Source: Ridgeia piscesae (Eukaryota; Annelida; Polychaeta; Sabellida; Siboglinidae). Taken from it: a stretch of 64,000 bases of DNA. The stretch covers positions 485,501 to 549,500 of the forward strand of contig JAODUO010000420.1 of the NCBI GenBank assembly GCA_025642075.2, given 5' to 3'. Shown here one piece after another: positions 28,701 through 40,700 of this stretch. The position numbers and the translations under genes were made by a program. Position 1 is the stretch's first letter; each line of letters starts with the position of its first letter. The notes under the pieces were generated by a model. That model saw only the letters and a list, made by a program, of their open reading frames with translations. It ran no database searches and had not been told where the DNA came from.

Positions 28701-31700
28701 CATTGTGTCATGGGTGGAATCGTCATGTTGGTGGTGGAGTCATTGTGTTGAGGGTGGCGTCAACATGTTGTGGGTGGAGTCATCATGCCGTGGGTTGTCA
28801 ACGTGTCAAGGATGGAGTCAGTGTGTCATGGTGTCTCACCCCTTCTAAATATATAAACAATGCACTAAGTATCAACACCAGTTATGGGCAAAAACATTTT
28901 GTGTGTGGAACACACCAGTTGTGAACATTGTTTAACGTTTATTAAATGCAATTTAGTGGTCGGAATTCGGGGACTGGCCAACCACCTGTGAGAGCTCATA
29001 ATAATAATAATAATAACTTTATTGTCCAGTCATGGAATGGTTAACATCTTGCACTTTGGAGGATGCATAAAACTAACACAATACAACTGACCATTGAGGT
29101 CTGACCTTCTGTGAAGCATGGGTGTGTGAATACATGAGGTGTGTCCGTTGTACATATAAAGACAATCACCTACATAGACGGTTGAAGCGGCGTATCTGTT
29201 GCAGGCGTTTGAAGACATCCAGTCAGTCGAGTCGGCCTTTGCTGATCTACACAGGCGCTACGAGAAGACAAAGCCAGTGATTGAGTCCTTCAAGAAGGTT
29301 GGTCAGCAACTCAGCACCCTGTATCTCTTCTGACGATCTTCGTTGCACATGACATATGCTCTTGTTGGATGTTAAAGGCAGTTGATCTGTTCTGTCAAGC
29401 AGTTATTAGTTAGTTATTGGTCAGCTGGGTGTTGTAGAATGTCAGGATGGTAAAGCAGTATGTCAGTACGGTGGTGTTGTTAGTCAAGTGCTCTAAGTTG
29501 TGTGTCAACTGAATATTGTGAGTCGGGTGTTATAGAATGGCAAGATGCTGAAGAAATATGTCAGTGTGGTGTTGTCATAAGTCAAGTGTTATTGCCACTA
29601 GAGTGCTGTTATGGAATAAAGAAATGTTCAGGAAATGTCAGTGATGTGTAGTTGTCAGCGGTGTGTAGTTGTCAGCAGTGTGTAATTGTCAGTGACGTGT
29701 AGTTGTCAATGGTGTGTAGTTATCAGTGGTGTATAGTTGCCAGCGATGTGTAGTTGTCAGCGATGTGTAGTTGTCAGTGATATGTAGTTGTCAGCGGTGT
29801 GTAGTTGTCAGCGGTGTGTAATTGTCAGCGGTGTGTAGTTGTAAGTGTTGTGTAGTTGTCAGTGATGTGTAATTGTCAGTGGTGCGTAGTTGTCAGTGGT
29901 GCGTAGTTGTCAGCGGTGTGTAGTTAGTGGTGGTAGTTGTCAGCGGTATGTAGTTGTCAGCGGTGTGTTGTCAGTGGTGTGTAGTTGTCAGTGGTGTGTT
30001 GTTGTCAGTGGTGTGTAGTTGTCAGTGGTGTGTTGTTGTTCTAGTGTGTTGTTGTCAGTTGTGTGTTGTTGTCAGCGGTGTGTAGTTGTCAGTGGTGTGT
30101 AGTTGTCAGTGGTGTGTTGTTGTTCTAGTGTGTTGTTGTCAGTGGTGTGTTGTTGTCAGCGGTGTGTTGTTGTCAGCTGTGTGTAGTTGTCAGTGGTGTG
30201 TTGTTGTTCTAGTGTGTTGTTGTCAGTGGTGTGTAGTTGTCAGTGGTGTGTTGTTGTTCTAGTGTGTTGTTGTCAGTGGTGTGTTGTTGTCAGTGGTGTG
30301 TAGTTGTCAGTGGTGTGTTGTTGTCAGTGGTGTGTAGTTGTCAGTGGTGTGTAGTTGTCAGTGGTGTGTTGTTGTCAGTGGTGTGTAGTTGTCAGTGGTG
30401 TGTAGTTGTCAGTGGTGTGTAGTTGTCAGTGGTGTGTTGTCAGTGGTGTGTTGTTGTCAGTGGTGTGTAGTTGTCAGTGGTGTGTAGTTGTCAGTGGTGT
30501 GTTGTTGTTCTAGTGTGTTGTTGTCAGTGGTGTGTTGTTGTCAGTGGTGTGTAGTTGTCAGTGGTGTGTAGTTGTCAGTGGTGTGTAGTTGTCAGTGGTG
30601 TGTTGTTGTCAGTGGTGTGTAGTTGTCAGTGGTGTGTAGTTGTCAGTGGTGTGTTGTCATGTTGTTGATTGAGGGGGTGTTGGTCAGGGTTTTTGTGTTT
30701 TGAATGAGAGATGCTGGAGAAGGGGTTTAAGCAGCAGCAGGAGGAGAGGTATCAGTCCCTCAAGAAGCATGCCGAGGAGAAGCTCGCCAAGTGAGTGTAG
30801 TTGTGTTTCACAGTAGTGTCCGTCTACATTGCATGTGTCCATCACATCACTAGAAATATGTTAGCTCTCTCTAGATGTCACATGACACTAACACCTTTGT
30901 GACGCTTTCAACAGACTCGTGACAGTTACTTTGAAACACATGACGGGCCTGCACACAATGTGTCTCGGCGGCTACATCCATCCTCACAACCTACTCAGAC
31001 AGTCAACTGACCAACGCAACATGTCACCTGACCGACGCAGGTCACCCGGCCAACTCAGCGGGTCGCCTGTCCGACTCAGCGGGTCACCTGACCGACTCAG
31101 CGGGTCACCTGACCAACTCAGCGTGTCATCTGACCGACTCAGTGAGTCATCTGACCGACCCAGTGAGTCACCCGACTGTCTCAATGAGTCACCTGACCGA
31201 GTCCGCGGGTCACTTACTGACAGTGATCAACAGCCGCAGTTGACTGACTTGACCAACTGGGTGGACAGTACAAGTGACGATGCTGACCGGCTGCTGGGGC
31301 GACTCCTGACTGGACAGTACAACCAACTACTGAAGATGATTCTGGTGACGAGAACAAAACCAAGACAGCAACAGCGACACCGACGATTGAAGAAGTCACA
31401 CCCTCTATTTCCCACCCTCTGATGTACCCCTCCTGCACCCCTCAGGTGGGTGTCAAGGAGTCGCACCCACTGGTGGGTATCAGCTTACACAAAACCACTT
31501 CCTAATTTACCCTTCTGCTTCTTTCTTGAACAAAGTCATCTTAAGAAACGTGCGCTGTGAGCTCCACAAGACGGTCGGATGCGTGCTAGATGACTGATTA
31601 GAGGAGCTTGCTGGGAGTGAGGTGCATGCTGGGATACACTAACTGTGTGTGTGTGTGTGTGTGCGCGTGCGTGTGTGTTGTAGAGTGACAGAGGAGCTGA

Positions 31701-34700
31701 AGCGAGTGTGTGTGTTGTAGAGTGACAGAGGAGCTGAAGCGAGTGTGTGTGTTGTAGAGTGACAGAGGAGCTGGGAAGCGAGTGTGTGTGTTGTAGAGTA
31801 ACCGAGGAGCTGAAGCGAGTGTGTGTGTTGTAGAGTAACCGAGGAGCTGAAGCGAGTGTGTGTGTTGTAGAGTAACGGAGGAGCTGAAGCGAGTGTGTGT
31901 GTTGTAGAGTAACGGAGGAGCTGAAGCGAGTGTGTGTGTTGTAGAGTAACGAGGAGCTGGAAACGAGTGTGTGTGTTGTAGAGTAACGGAGGAGCTGAAG
32001 CGAGTGTGTGTGTTGTAGAGTAACAGAGGAGCTGAAGCGAGTGTGTGTGTTGTAGAGTAACGGAGGAGCTGAAGCGATGTGTGTGTTTTGATGAAGAGGA
32101 GCTGAACGGTGTGTGTGTTGTAGAGTGGAGGAGCTGAAGCGAGGGGTGTGTGTTGTAGAGTAACGGAGGAGCTGAAGCGAGTGTGTGTGTTGTAGAGTAA
32201 CGGAGGAGCTGAAGCGAGTGTGTGTGTTGTAGAGTAACCGAGGAGCTGAAGCGAGTGTGTGTGTTGTAGAGTAACAGAGGAGCTGAAGCGAGTGTGTGTG
32301 TTGTAGAGTAACGGAGGAGCTGAAGCGAGTGTGTGTGTTGTAGAGTAACGGAGGAGCTGAAGCGAGTGTGTGTGTTGTAGAGTAACGGAGGAGCTGAAGC
32401 GAGTGTGTGTGTTGTAGAGTGACGGAGGAGCTGAAGCGAGTGTGTGTGTTGTAGAGTGACGGAGGAGCTGAAGCGAGTGTGTGTGTTGTAGAGTAACGGA
32501 GGAGCTGAAGCGAGTGTGTGTGTTGTAGAGTAACGGAGGAGCTGAAGCGAGTGTGTGTGTTGTAGAGTAACGGAGGAGCTGAAGCGAGTGTGTGTGTTGT
32601 AGAGTAACGGAGGAGCTGAAGCGAGTGTGTGTGTTGTAGAGTAACGGAGGAGCTGAAGCGAGTGTGTGTGTTGTAGAGTAACAGAGGAGCTGAAGCGAGT
32701 GTGTGTGTTGTAGAGTAACGGAGGAGCTGAAGCGAGTGTGTGTGTTGTAGAGTAACAGAGGAGCTGGGAAACGAGTGTGTGTGTTGTAGAGTGACAGAGG
32801 AGCTGAAGCGAGTGTGTGTGTTGTAGAGTAACAGGAGGAGCTGAAGCGAGTGTGTGTGTTGTAGAGTGACAGAGGAGCTGAAGCGAGTGTGTGTGTTGTA
32901 GAGTAACGGAGGAGCTGAAGCGAGTGTGTGTGTTGTAGAGTAACGGAGGAGCTGAAGCGAGTGTGTGTGTTGTAGAGTGACAGAGGAGCTGAAGCGAGTG
33001 TGTGTGTTGTAGAGTGACAGAGGAGCTGAAGCGAGTGTGTGTGTTGTAGAGTAACGGAGGAGCTGAAGCGAGTGTGTGTTGTAGAGTAACGGAGGAGCTG
33101 AAGCGAGTGTGTGTGTTGTAGAGTAACGGAGGAGCTGAAGCGAGTGTGTGTGTTGTAGAGTACAGAGGAGCTGAAGCGAGTGTGTGTGTTGTAGAGTAAC
33201 GGAGGAGCTGAAGCGAGTGTGTGTGTTGTAGAGTGACAGAGGAGCTGAAGCGAGTGTGTGTGTTGTAGAGTGACAGAGGAGCTGAAGCGAGTGTGTGTGT
33301 TGTAGAGTGACAGAGGAGCTGAAGCGAGTGTGTGTGTTGTAGAGTGACAGAGGAGCTGAAGCGAGTGTGTGTGTTGTAGAGTGACAGAGGAGCTGAAGCG
33401 AGTGTGTGTGTTGTAGAGTGACAGAGGAGCTGAAGCGAGTGTGTGTGTTGTAGAGTGACAGAGGAGCTGAAGCGAGTGTGTGTGTTGTAGAGTAACGAGG
33501 AGCTGAAGCGAGTGTGTGTGTTGTAGAGTGACAGAGGAGCTGAAGCGAGTGTGTGTGTTGTAGAGTGACAGAGGAGCTGAAGCGAGTGTGTGTGTTGTAG
33601 AGTAACAGAGGAGCTGAAGCGAGTGTGTGTGTTGTAGAGTAACAGAGGAGCTGAAGCGAGTGTGTGTGTTGTAGAGTAACGGAGGAGCTGAAGCGAGTGT
33701 GTGTGTTGTAGAGTAACAGAGGAGCTGGAGCGAGTGTGTGTGTTGTAGAGTAACAGAGGAGCTGAAGCGAGTGTGTGTGTTGTAGAGTAACAGAGGAGCT
33801 GAAGCGAGTGTGTGTGTTGTAGAGTAACGGAGGAGCTGAAGCGAGTGTGTGTGTTGTAGAGTGACAGAGGAGCTGAAGCGAGTGTGTGTGTTGTAGAGTA
33901 ACAGAGGAGCTGAAGCGAGTGTGTGTGTTGTAGAGTAACAGAGGAGCTGAAGCGAGTGTGTGTGTTGTAGAGTAACAGAGGAGCTGAAGCGAGTGTGTGT
34001 GTTGTAGAGTGACAGAGGAGCTGAAGCGAGTGTGTGTGTTGTAGAGTGACAGAGGAGCTGAAGCGAGTGTGTGTGTTGTAGAGTGACAGAGGAGCTGAAG
34101 CGAGTGTGTGTGTTGTAGAGTGACAGAGGAGCTGAAGCGAGTGTGTGTGTTGTAGAGTGACAGAGGAGCTGGAGCGAGTGTGTGTGTTGTAGAGTGACAG
34201 AGGAGCTGAAGCGAGTGTGTGTGTTGTAGAGTGACAGAGGAGCTGAAGCGAGTGTGTGTGTTGTAGAGTGACAGAGGAGCTGAAGCGAGTGTGTGTGTTG
34301 TAGAGTGACAGAGGAGCTGAAGCGAGTGTGTGTGTTGTAGAGTGACAGAGGAGCTGAAGCGAGTGTGTGTGTTGTAGAGTGACAGAGGAGCTGAAGCGAG
34401 TGTGTGTGTTGTAGAGTGACAGAGGAGCTGGAGCGAGTGTGTGTGTTGTAGAGTGACAGAGGAGCTGAAGCGAGTGTGTGTGTTGTAGAGTGACAGAGGA
34501 GCTGAAGCGAGTGTGTGTGTTGTAGAGTAACGGAGGAGCTGAAGCGAGTGTGTGTGTTGTAGAGTGACAGAGGAGCTGGAGCGAGTGTGTGTGTTGTAGA
34601 GTGACAGAGGAGCTGGAGCGAGGTGTGTGTTGTAGAGTGACAGAGGAGCTGAAGCGAGTGTGTGTGTTGTAGAGTGACAGAGGAGCTGGAGCGAGTGTGT

Positions 34701-37700
34701 GTGTTGTAGAGTAACGGAGGAGCTGGAGCGAGTGTGTGTGTTGTAGAGTGACAGAGGAGCTGAAGCGAGTGTGTGTTGTAGAGTGACAGAGGAGCTGAAG
34801 CGAGTGTGTGTGTTGTAGAGTAAGACAGAGGAGCTGAAGCGAGTGTGTGTGTTGTAGAGTAACAGAGGAGCTGAAGCGAGTGTGTGTGTTGTAGAGTGAC
34901 AGAGGAGCTGAAGCGAGTGTGTGTGTTGTAGAGTGACAGAGGAGCTGAAGCGAGTGTGTGTGTTGTAGAGTGACAGAGGAGCTGAAGCGAGTGTGTGTGT
35001 TGTAGAGTGACAGAGGAGCTGAAGCGAGTGTGTGTGTTGTAGAGTAACAGGGGGAGCTGAAGCGAGTGTGTGTGTTGTAGAGTGACAGAGGAGCTGAAGC
35101 GAGTGTGTGTGTGTTGTAGAGTGACAGAGGAGCTGAAGCGAGTGTGTGTGTTGTAGAGTAACAGAGGAGCTGAAGCGAGTGTGTGTGTTGTAGAGTAACA
35201 GAGGAGCTGAAGCGAGTGTGTGTGTTGTAGAGTAAGAGGAGCTGAAGCGAGTGTGTGTGTTGTAGAGTAACGGAGGAGCTGAAGCGAGTGTGTGTGTTGT
35301 AGAGTAACAGGGGGAGCTGAAGCGAGTGTGTGTGTTGTAGAGTGACAGAGGAGCTGAAGCGAGTGTGTGTGTTGTAGAGTAACAGAGGAGCTGAAGCGAG
35401 TGTGTGTGTTGTAGAGTAACAGAGGAGCTGAAGCGAGTGTGTGTGTTGTAGAGTAACAGAGGAGCTGAAGCGAGTGTGTGTGTTGTAGAGTAACAGAGGA
35501 GCTGAAGCGAGTGTGTGTGTTGTAGAGTGACAGAGGAGCTGAAGCGAGTGTGTGTGTTGTAGAGTGACAGAGGAGCTGAAGCGAGTGTGTGTGTTGTAGA
35601 GTAACAGAGGAGCTGAAGCGAGTGTGTGTGTTGTAGAGTGACAGAGGAGCTGAAGCGAGTGTGTGTGTTGTAGAGTAACGGAGGAGCTGAAGCGAGTGTG
35701 TGTGTTGTAGAGTAACAGAGGAGCTGAAGCGAGTGTGTGTGTTGTAGAGTGACAGAGGAGCTGAAGCGAGTGTGTGTGTTGTAGAGTAACAGAGGAGCTG
35801 AAGCGAGTGTGTGTGTTGTAGAGTGACAGAGGAGCTGAAGCGAGTGTGTGTGTTGTAGAGTAACGGAGGAGCTGAGCGAGTGTGTGTGTTGTAGAGTGAC
35901 AGAGGAGCTGAAGCGAGTGTGTGTGTTGTAGAGTGACAGAGGAGCTGAAGCGAGTGTGTGTGTTGTAGAGTAACAGAGGAGCTGAAGCGAGTGTGTGTGT
36001 TGTAGAGTAACGGAGGAGCTGAAGCGAGTGTGTGTGTTGTAGAGTGACAGAGGAGCTGAAGCGAGTGTGTGTGTTGTAGAGTAACGGAGGAGCTGAAGCG
36101 AGTGTGTGGTTGTAGAGTAACAGAGGAGCTGAAGCGAGTGTGTGGTTGTAGAGTGACAGAGGAGCTGAAGCGAGTGTGTGTGTTGTAGAGTGACAGAGGA
36201 GCTGAAGCGAGTGTGTGTGTGTTGTAGAGTGACAGAGGAGCTGAAGCGAGTGTGTGTGTTGTAGAGTGACAGAGGAGCTGAAGCGAGTGTGTGTGTTGTA
36301 GAGTGACAGAGGAGCTGAAGCGAGTGTGTGTGTTGTAGAGTGACAGAGGAGCTGAAGCGAGTGTGTGTGTTGTAGAGTAACAGAGGAGCTGAAGCGAGTG
36401 TGTGTGTTGTAGAGTAACGGAGGAGCTGAAGCGAGTGTGTGTGTTGTAGAGTAACGAGGAGCTGAAGCGAGTGTGTGTGTTGTAGAGTGACAGAGGAGCT
36501 GAAGCGAGTGTGTGTGTTGTAGAGTGACAGAGGAGCTGAAGCGAGTGTGTGTGTTGTAGAGTAACGAGGAGCTGAAGCGAGTGTGTGTGTTGTAGAGTAC
36601 ACGAGGAGCTGAAGCGAGTGTGTGTGTTGTAGAGTGAACAGAGGAGCTGAAGCGAGTGTGTGTGTTGTAGAGTGACAGAGGAGCTGAAGCGAGTGTGTGT
36701 GTTGTAGAGTAACGGAGGAGCTGAAGCGAGTGTGTGTGTTGTAGAGTAACGGAGGAGCTGAAGCGAGTGTGTGTGTTGTAGAGTGACAGAGGAGCTGAAG
36801 CGAGTGTGTGTGTTGTAGAGTGACAGAGGAGCTGAAGCGAGTGTGTGTGTTGTAGGTACGAGGAGCTGAGGAGTGGTGTGTTGTAGAGTAACGAGGAGCT
36901 GAAGCGAGTGTGTGTGTTGTAGAGTAACGGAGGAGCTGAAGCGAGTGTGTGTGTTGTAGAGTGACAGAGGAGCTGAAGCGAGTGTGTGTGTTGTAGAGTG
37001 ACAGAGGAGCTGAAGCGAGTGTGTGTGTGTTGTAGAGTGACAGAGGAGCTGAAGCGAGTGTGTGTGTTGTAGAGTAACGGAGGAGCTGAAGCGAGTGTGT
37101 GTGTTGTAGAGTAACGGAGGAGCTGAAGCGAGTGTGTGTGTTGTAGAGTGACAGAGGAGCTGAAGCGAGTGTGTGTGTTGTAGAGTGACAGAGGAGCTGA
37201 AGCGAGTGTGTGTGTTGTAGAGTAACGGAGGAGCTGAAGCGAGTGTGTGTGTTGTAGAGTGACAGAGGAGCTGAAGCGAGTGTGTGTGTTGTAGAGTAAC
37301 GGAGGAGCTGAAGCGAGTGTGTGTGTTGTAGAGTGACAGAGGAGCTGAAGCGAGGGGTGTGTGTTGTAGAGTAACGGAGGAGCTGAAGCGAGTGTGTGTG
37401 TTGTAGAGTAACGGAGGAGCTGAAGCGAGTGTGTGTGTTGTAGAGTGACGGAGGAGCTGAAGCGAGTGTGTGTGTTGTAGAGTGACAGAGGAGCTGAAGC
37501 GAGTGTGTGTGTTGTAGAGTGACAGAGGAGCTGAAGCGAGTGTGTGTGTTGTAGAGTAACGGAGGAGCTGAAGCGAGTGTGTGTGTTGTAGAGTAACAGA
37601 GGAGCTGAAGCGAGTGTGTGTGTTGTAGAGTAACGAGGAGCTGAAGCGAGTGTGTGTGTTGTAGAGTGACGAGGAGCTGAAGCGAGTGTGTGTGTTGTAG

Positions 37701-40700
37701 AGTAACGAGGAGCTGGAGCGAGTGTGTGTGTTGTAGAGTGACAGAGGAGCTGAAGCGAGTGTGTGTGTTGTAGAGTGACAGAGGAGCTGGAGCGAGTGTG
37801 TGTGTTGTAGAGTAACCGAGGAGCTGAAGCGAGTGTGTGTGTTGTAGAGTAACCGAGGAGCTGAAGCGAGTGTGTGTGTTGTAGAGTAACAGAGGAGCTG
37901 AAGCGAGTGTGTGTGTTGTAGAGTGAACAGAGGAGCTGAAGCGAGTGTGTGTGTTGTAGAGTAACGAGGAGCTGAAGCGAGTGTGTGTGTTGTAGAGTAA
38001 CAGAGGAGCTGAAGCGAGTGTGTGTGTTGTAGAGTAACAGAGGAGCTGAAGCGAGTGTGTGTGTTGTAGAGTGACAGAGGAGCTGAAGCGAGTGTGTGTG
38101 TTGTAGAGTAACCGAGGAGCTGAAGCGAGTGTGTGTGTTGTAGAGTGACAGAGGAGCTGAAGCGAGTGTGTGTGTTGTAGAGTAACGAGGAGCTGAAGCG
38201 AGTGTGTGTGTTGTAGAGTAACCGAGGAGCTGAAGCGAGTGTGTGTGTTGTAGAGTGACAGAGGAGCTGAAGCGAGTGTGTGTGTTGTAGAGTGACAGAG
38301 GAGCTGAAGCGAGTGTGTGTGTTGTAGAGTGACAGAGGAGCTGAAGCGAGTGTGTGTGTTGTAGAGTGACAGAGGAGCTGAAGCGAGTGTGTGTGTTGTA
38401 GAGTGACAGAGGAGCTGAAGCGAGTGTGTGTGTTGTAGAGTGACAGAGGAGCTGAAGCGAGTGTGTGTGTTGTAGAGTAACAGAGGAGCTGAAGCGAGTG
38501 TGTGTGTTGTAGAGTGACAGAGGAGCTGAAGCGAGTGTGTGTGTTGTAGAGTAACAGAGGAGCTGGAGCGAGTGTGTGTGTTGTAGAGTAACGAGGAGCT
38601 GAAGCGAGTGTGTGTGTTGTAGAGTGACAGAGGAGCTGAAGCGAGTGTGTGTGTTGTAGAGTGACAGAGGAGCTGAAGCGAGTGTGTGTGTTGTAGAGTA
38701 ACAGAGGAGCTGAAGCGAGTGTGTGTGTTGTAGAGTGACAGAGGAGCTGAAGCGAGGGGTGTGTTGTAGAGTGACAGAGGAGCTGAAGCGAGTGTGTGTG
38801 TTGTAGAGTGACAGAGGAGCTGAAGCGAGTGTGTGTGTTGTAGAGTGACAGAGGAGCTGGAGCGAGTGTGTGTGTTGTAGAGTGACAGAGGAGCTGGAGC
38901 GAGTGTGTGTGTTGTAGAGTGACAGAGGAGCTGGAGCGAGTGTGTGTGTTGTAGAGTGACAGAGGAGCTGAAGCGAGTGTGTGTGTTGTAGAGTGACAGA
39001 GGAGCTGGAGCGAGTGTGTGTGTGTTGTAGAGTGACAGAGGAGCTGAAGCGAGTGTGTGTGTTGTAGAGTGACAGAGGAGCTGGAGCGAGTGTGTGTGTT
39101 GTAGAGTGACAGAGGAGCTGAAGCGAGTGTGTGTGTTGTAGAGTGACAGAGGAGCTGAAGCGAGTGTGTGTGTTGTAGAGTGACAGAGGAGCTGAAGCGA
39201 GTGTGTGTGTTGTAGAGTGACAGAGGAGCTGAAGCGAGTGTGTGTGTTGTAGAGTAACAGAGGAGCTGAAGCGAGTGTGTGTGTTGTAGAGTGACAGAGG
39301 AGCTGAAGCGAGTGTGTGTGTTGTAGAGTAACAGAGGAGCTGAAGCGAGTGTGTGTGTTGTAGAGTAACCGAGGAGCTGGAGCGAGTGTGTGTGTTGTAG
39401 AGTGACAGAGGAGCTGAAGCGAGTGTGTGTGTTGTAGAGTGACAGAGGAGCTGAAGCGAGTGTGTGTGTTGTAGAGTAACGAGGAGCTGAAGCGAGTGTG
39501 TGTGTTGTAGAGTAACGGAGGAGCTGAAGCGAGTGTGTGTGTTGTAGAGTAACGAGGAGCTGAGCGAGTGTGTGTGTTGTAGAGTAACGAGGAGCTGAAG
39601 CGAGTGTGTGTGTTGTAGAGTGACAGAGGAGCTGGAGCGAGTGTGTGTGTTGTAGAGTGACAGAGGAGCTGGAGCGAGTGTGTGTGTTGTAGAGTGACAG
39701 AGGAGCTGAAGCGAGTGTGTGTGTTGTAGAGTGACAGAGGAGCTGAAGCGAGTGTGTGTGTTGTAGAGTAACGGAGGAGCTGAAGCGAGTGTGTGTGTTG
39801 TAGAGTGACGAGGAGCTGAAACGAGTGTGTGTGTTGTAGAGTGACAGAGGAGCTGAAGCGAGTGTGTGTGTTGTAGAGTAACGGAGGAGCTGAAGCGAGT
39901 GTGTGTGTTGTAGAGTAACGGAGGAGCTGAAGCGAGTGTGTGTGTTGTAGAGTGACAGAGGAGCTGAAGCGAGTGTGTGTGTGTTTTAGAGTAACAGAGG
40001 AGCTGGAGCGAGTGTGTGTGTTGTAGAGTGAAAGGAGGAGCTGAAGCGAGTGTGTGTGTTGTAGAGTAACGGAGGAGCTGAAGCGAGTGTGTGTGTTGTA
40101 GAGTAACGGAGGAGCTGAAGCGAGTGTGTGTGTTGTAGAGTAACCGAGGAGCTGAAGCGAGTGTGTGTGTTGTAGAGTAACGGAGGAGCTGAAGCGAGTG
40201 TGTGTGTTGTAGAGTGACAGAGGAGCTGAAGCGAGTGTGTGTGTTGTAGAGTAACGGAGGAGCTGAAGCGAGTGTGTGTGTTGTAGAGTGACAGAGGAGC
40301 TGAAGCGAGTGTGTGTGTGTTGTAGAGTAACAGAGGAGCTGAAGCGAGTGTGTGTGTTGTAGAGTAACGGAGGAGCTGAAGCGAGTGTGTGTGTTGTAGA
40401 GTAACGGAGGAGCTGAAACGAGTGTGTGTGTTGTAGAGTGACAGAGGAGCTGAAGCGAGTGTGTGTGTTGTAGAGTAACGAGGAGCTGAAGCGATTGTGT
40501 GTGTGTAGAGTGACAGAGGAGCTGAGCAGTGTGTCTGTTGTAGAGTGACAGAGGAGCTGAAGCGAGGTGTGTGTTGTAGAGTACGGAGGAGCTGGAGCGA
40601 GTTGTGTGGGTAACGAGGGGTGACACCTGTCATGTGCTGTGTCATGTAATGCAGAGAGCTGAACACTGTGTGTGTTGTAAGTAACGGAGGAGCTGAAGCA

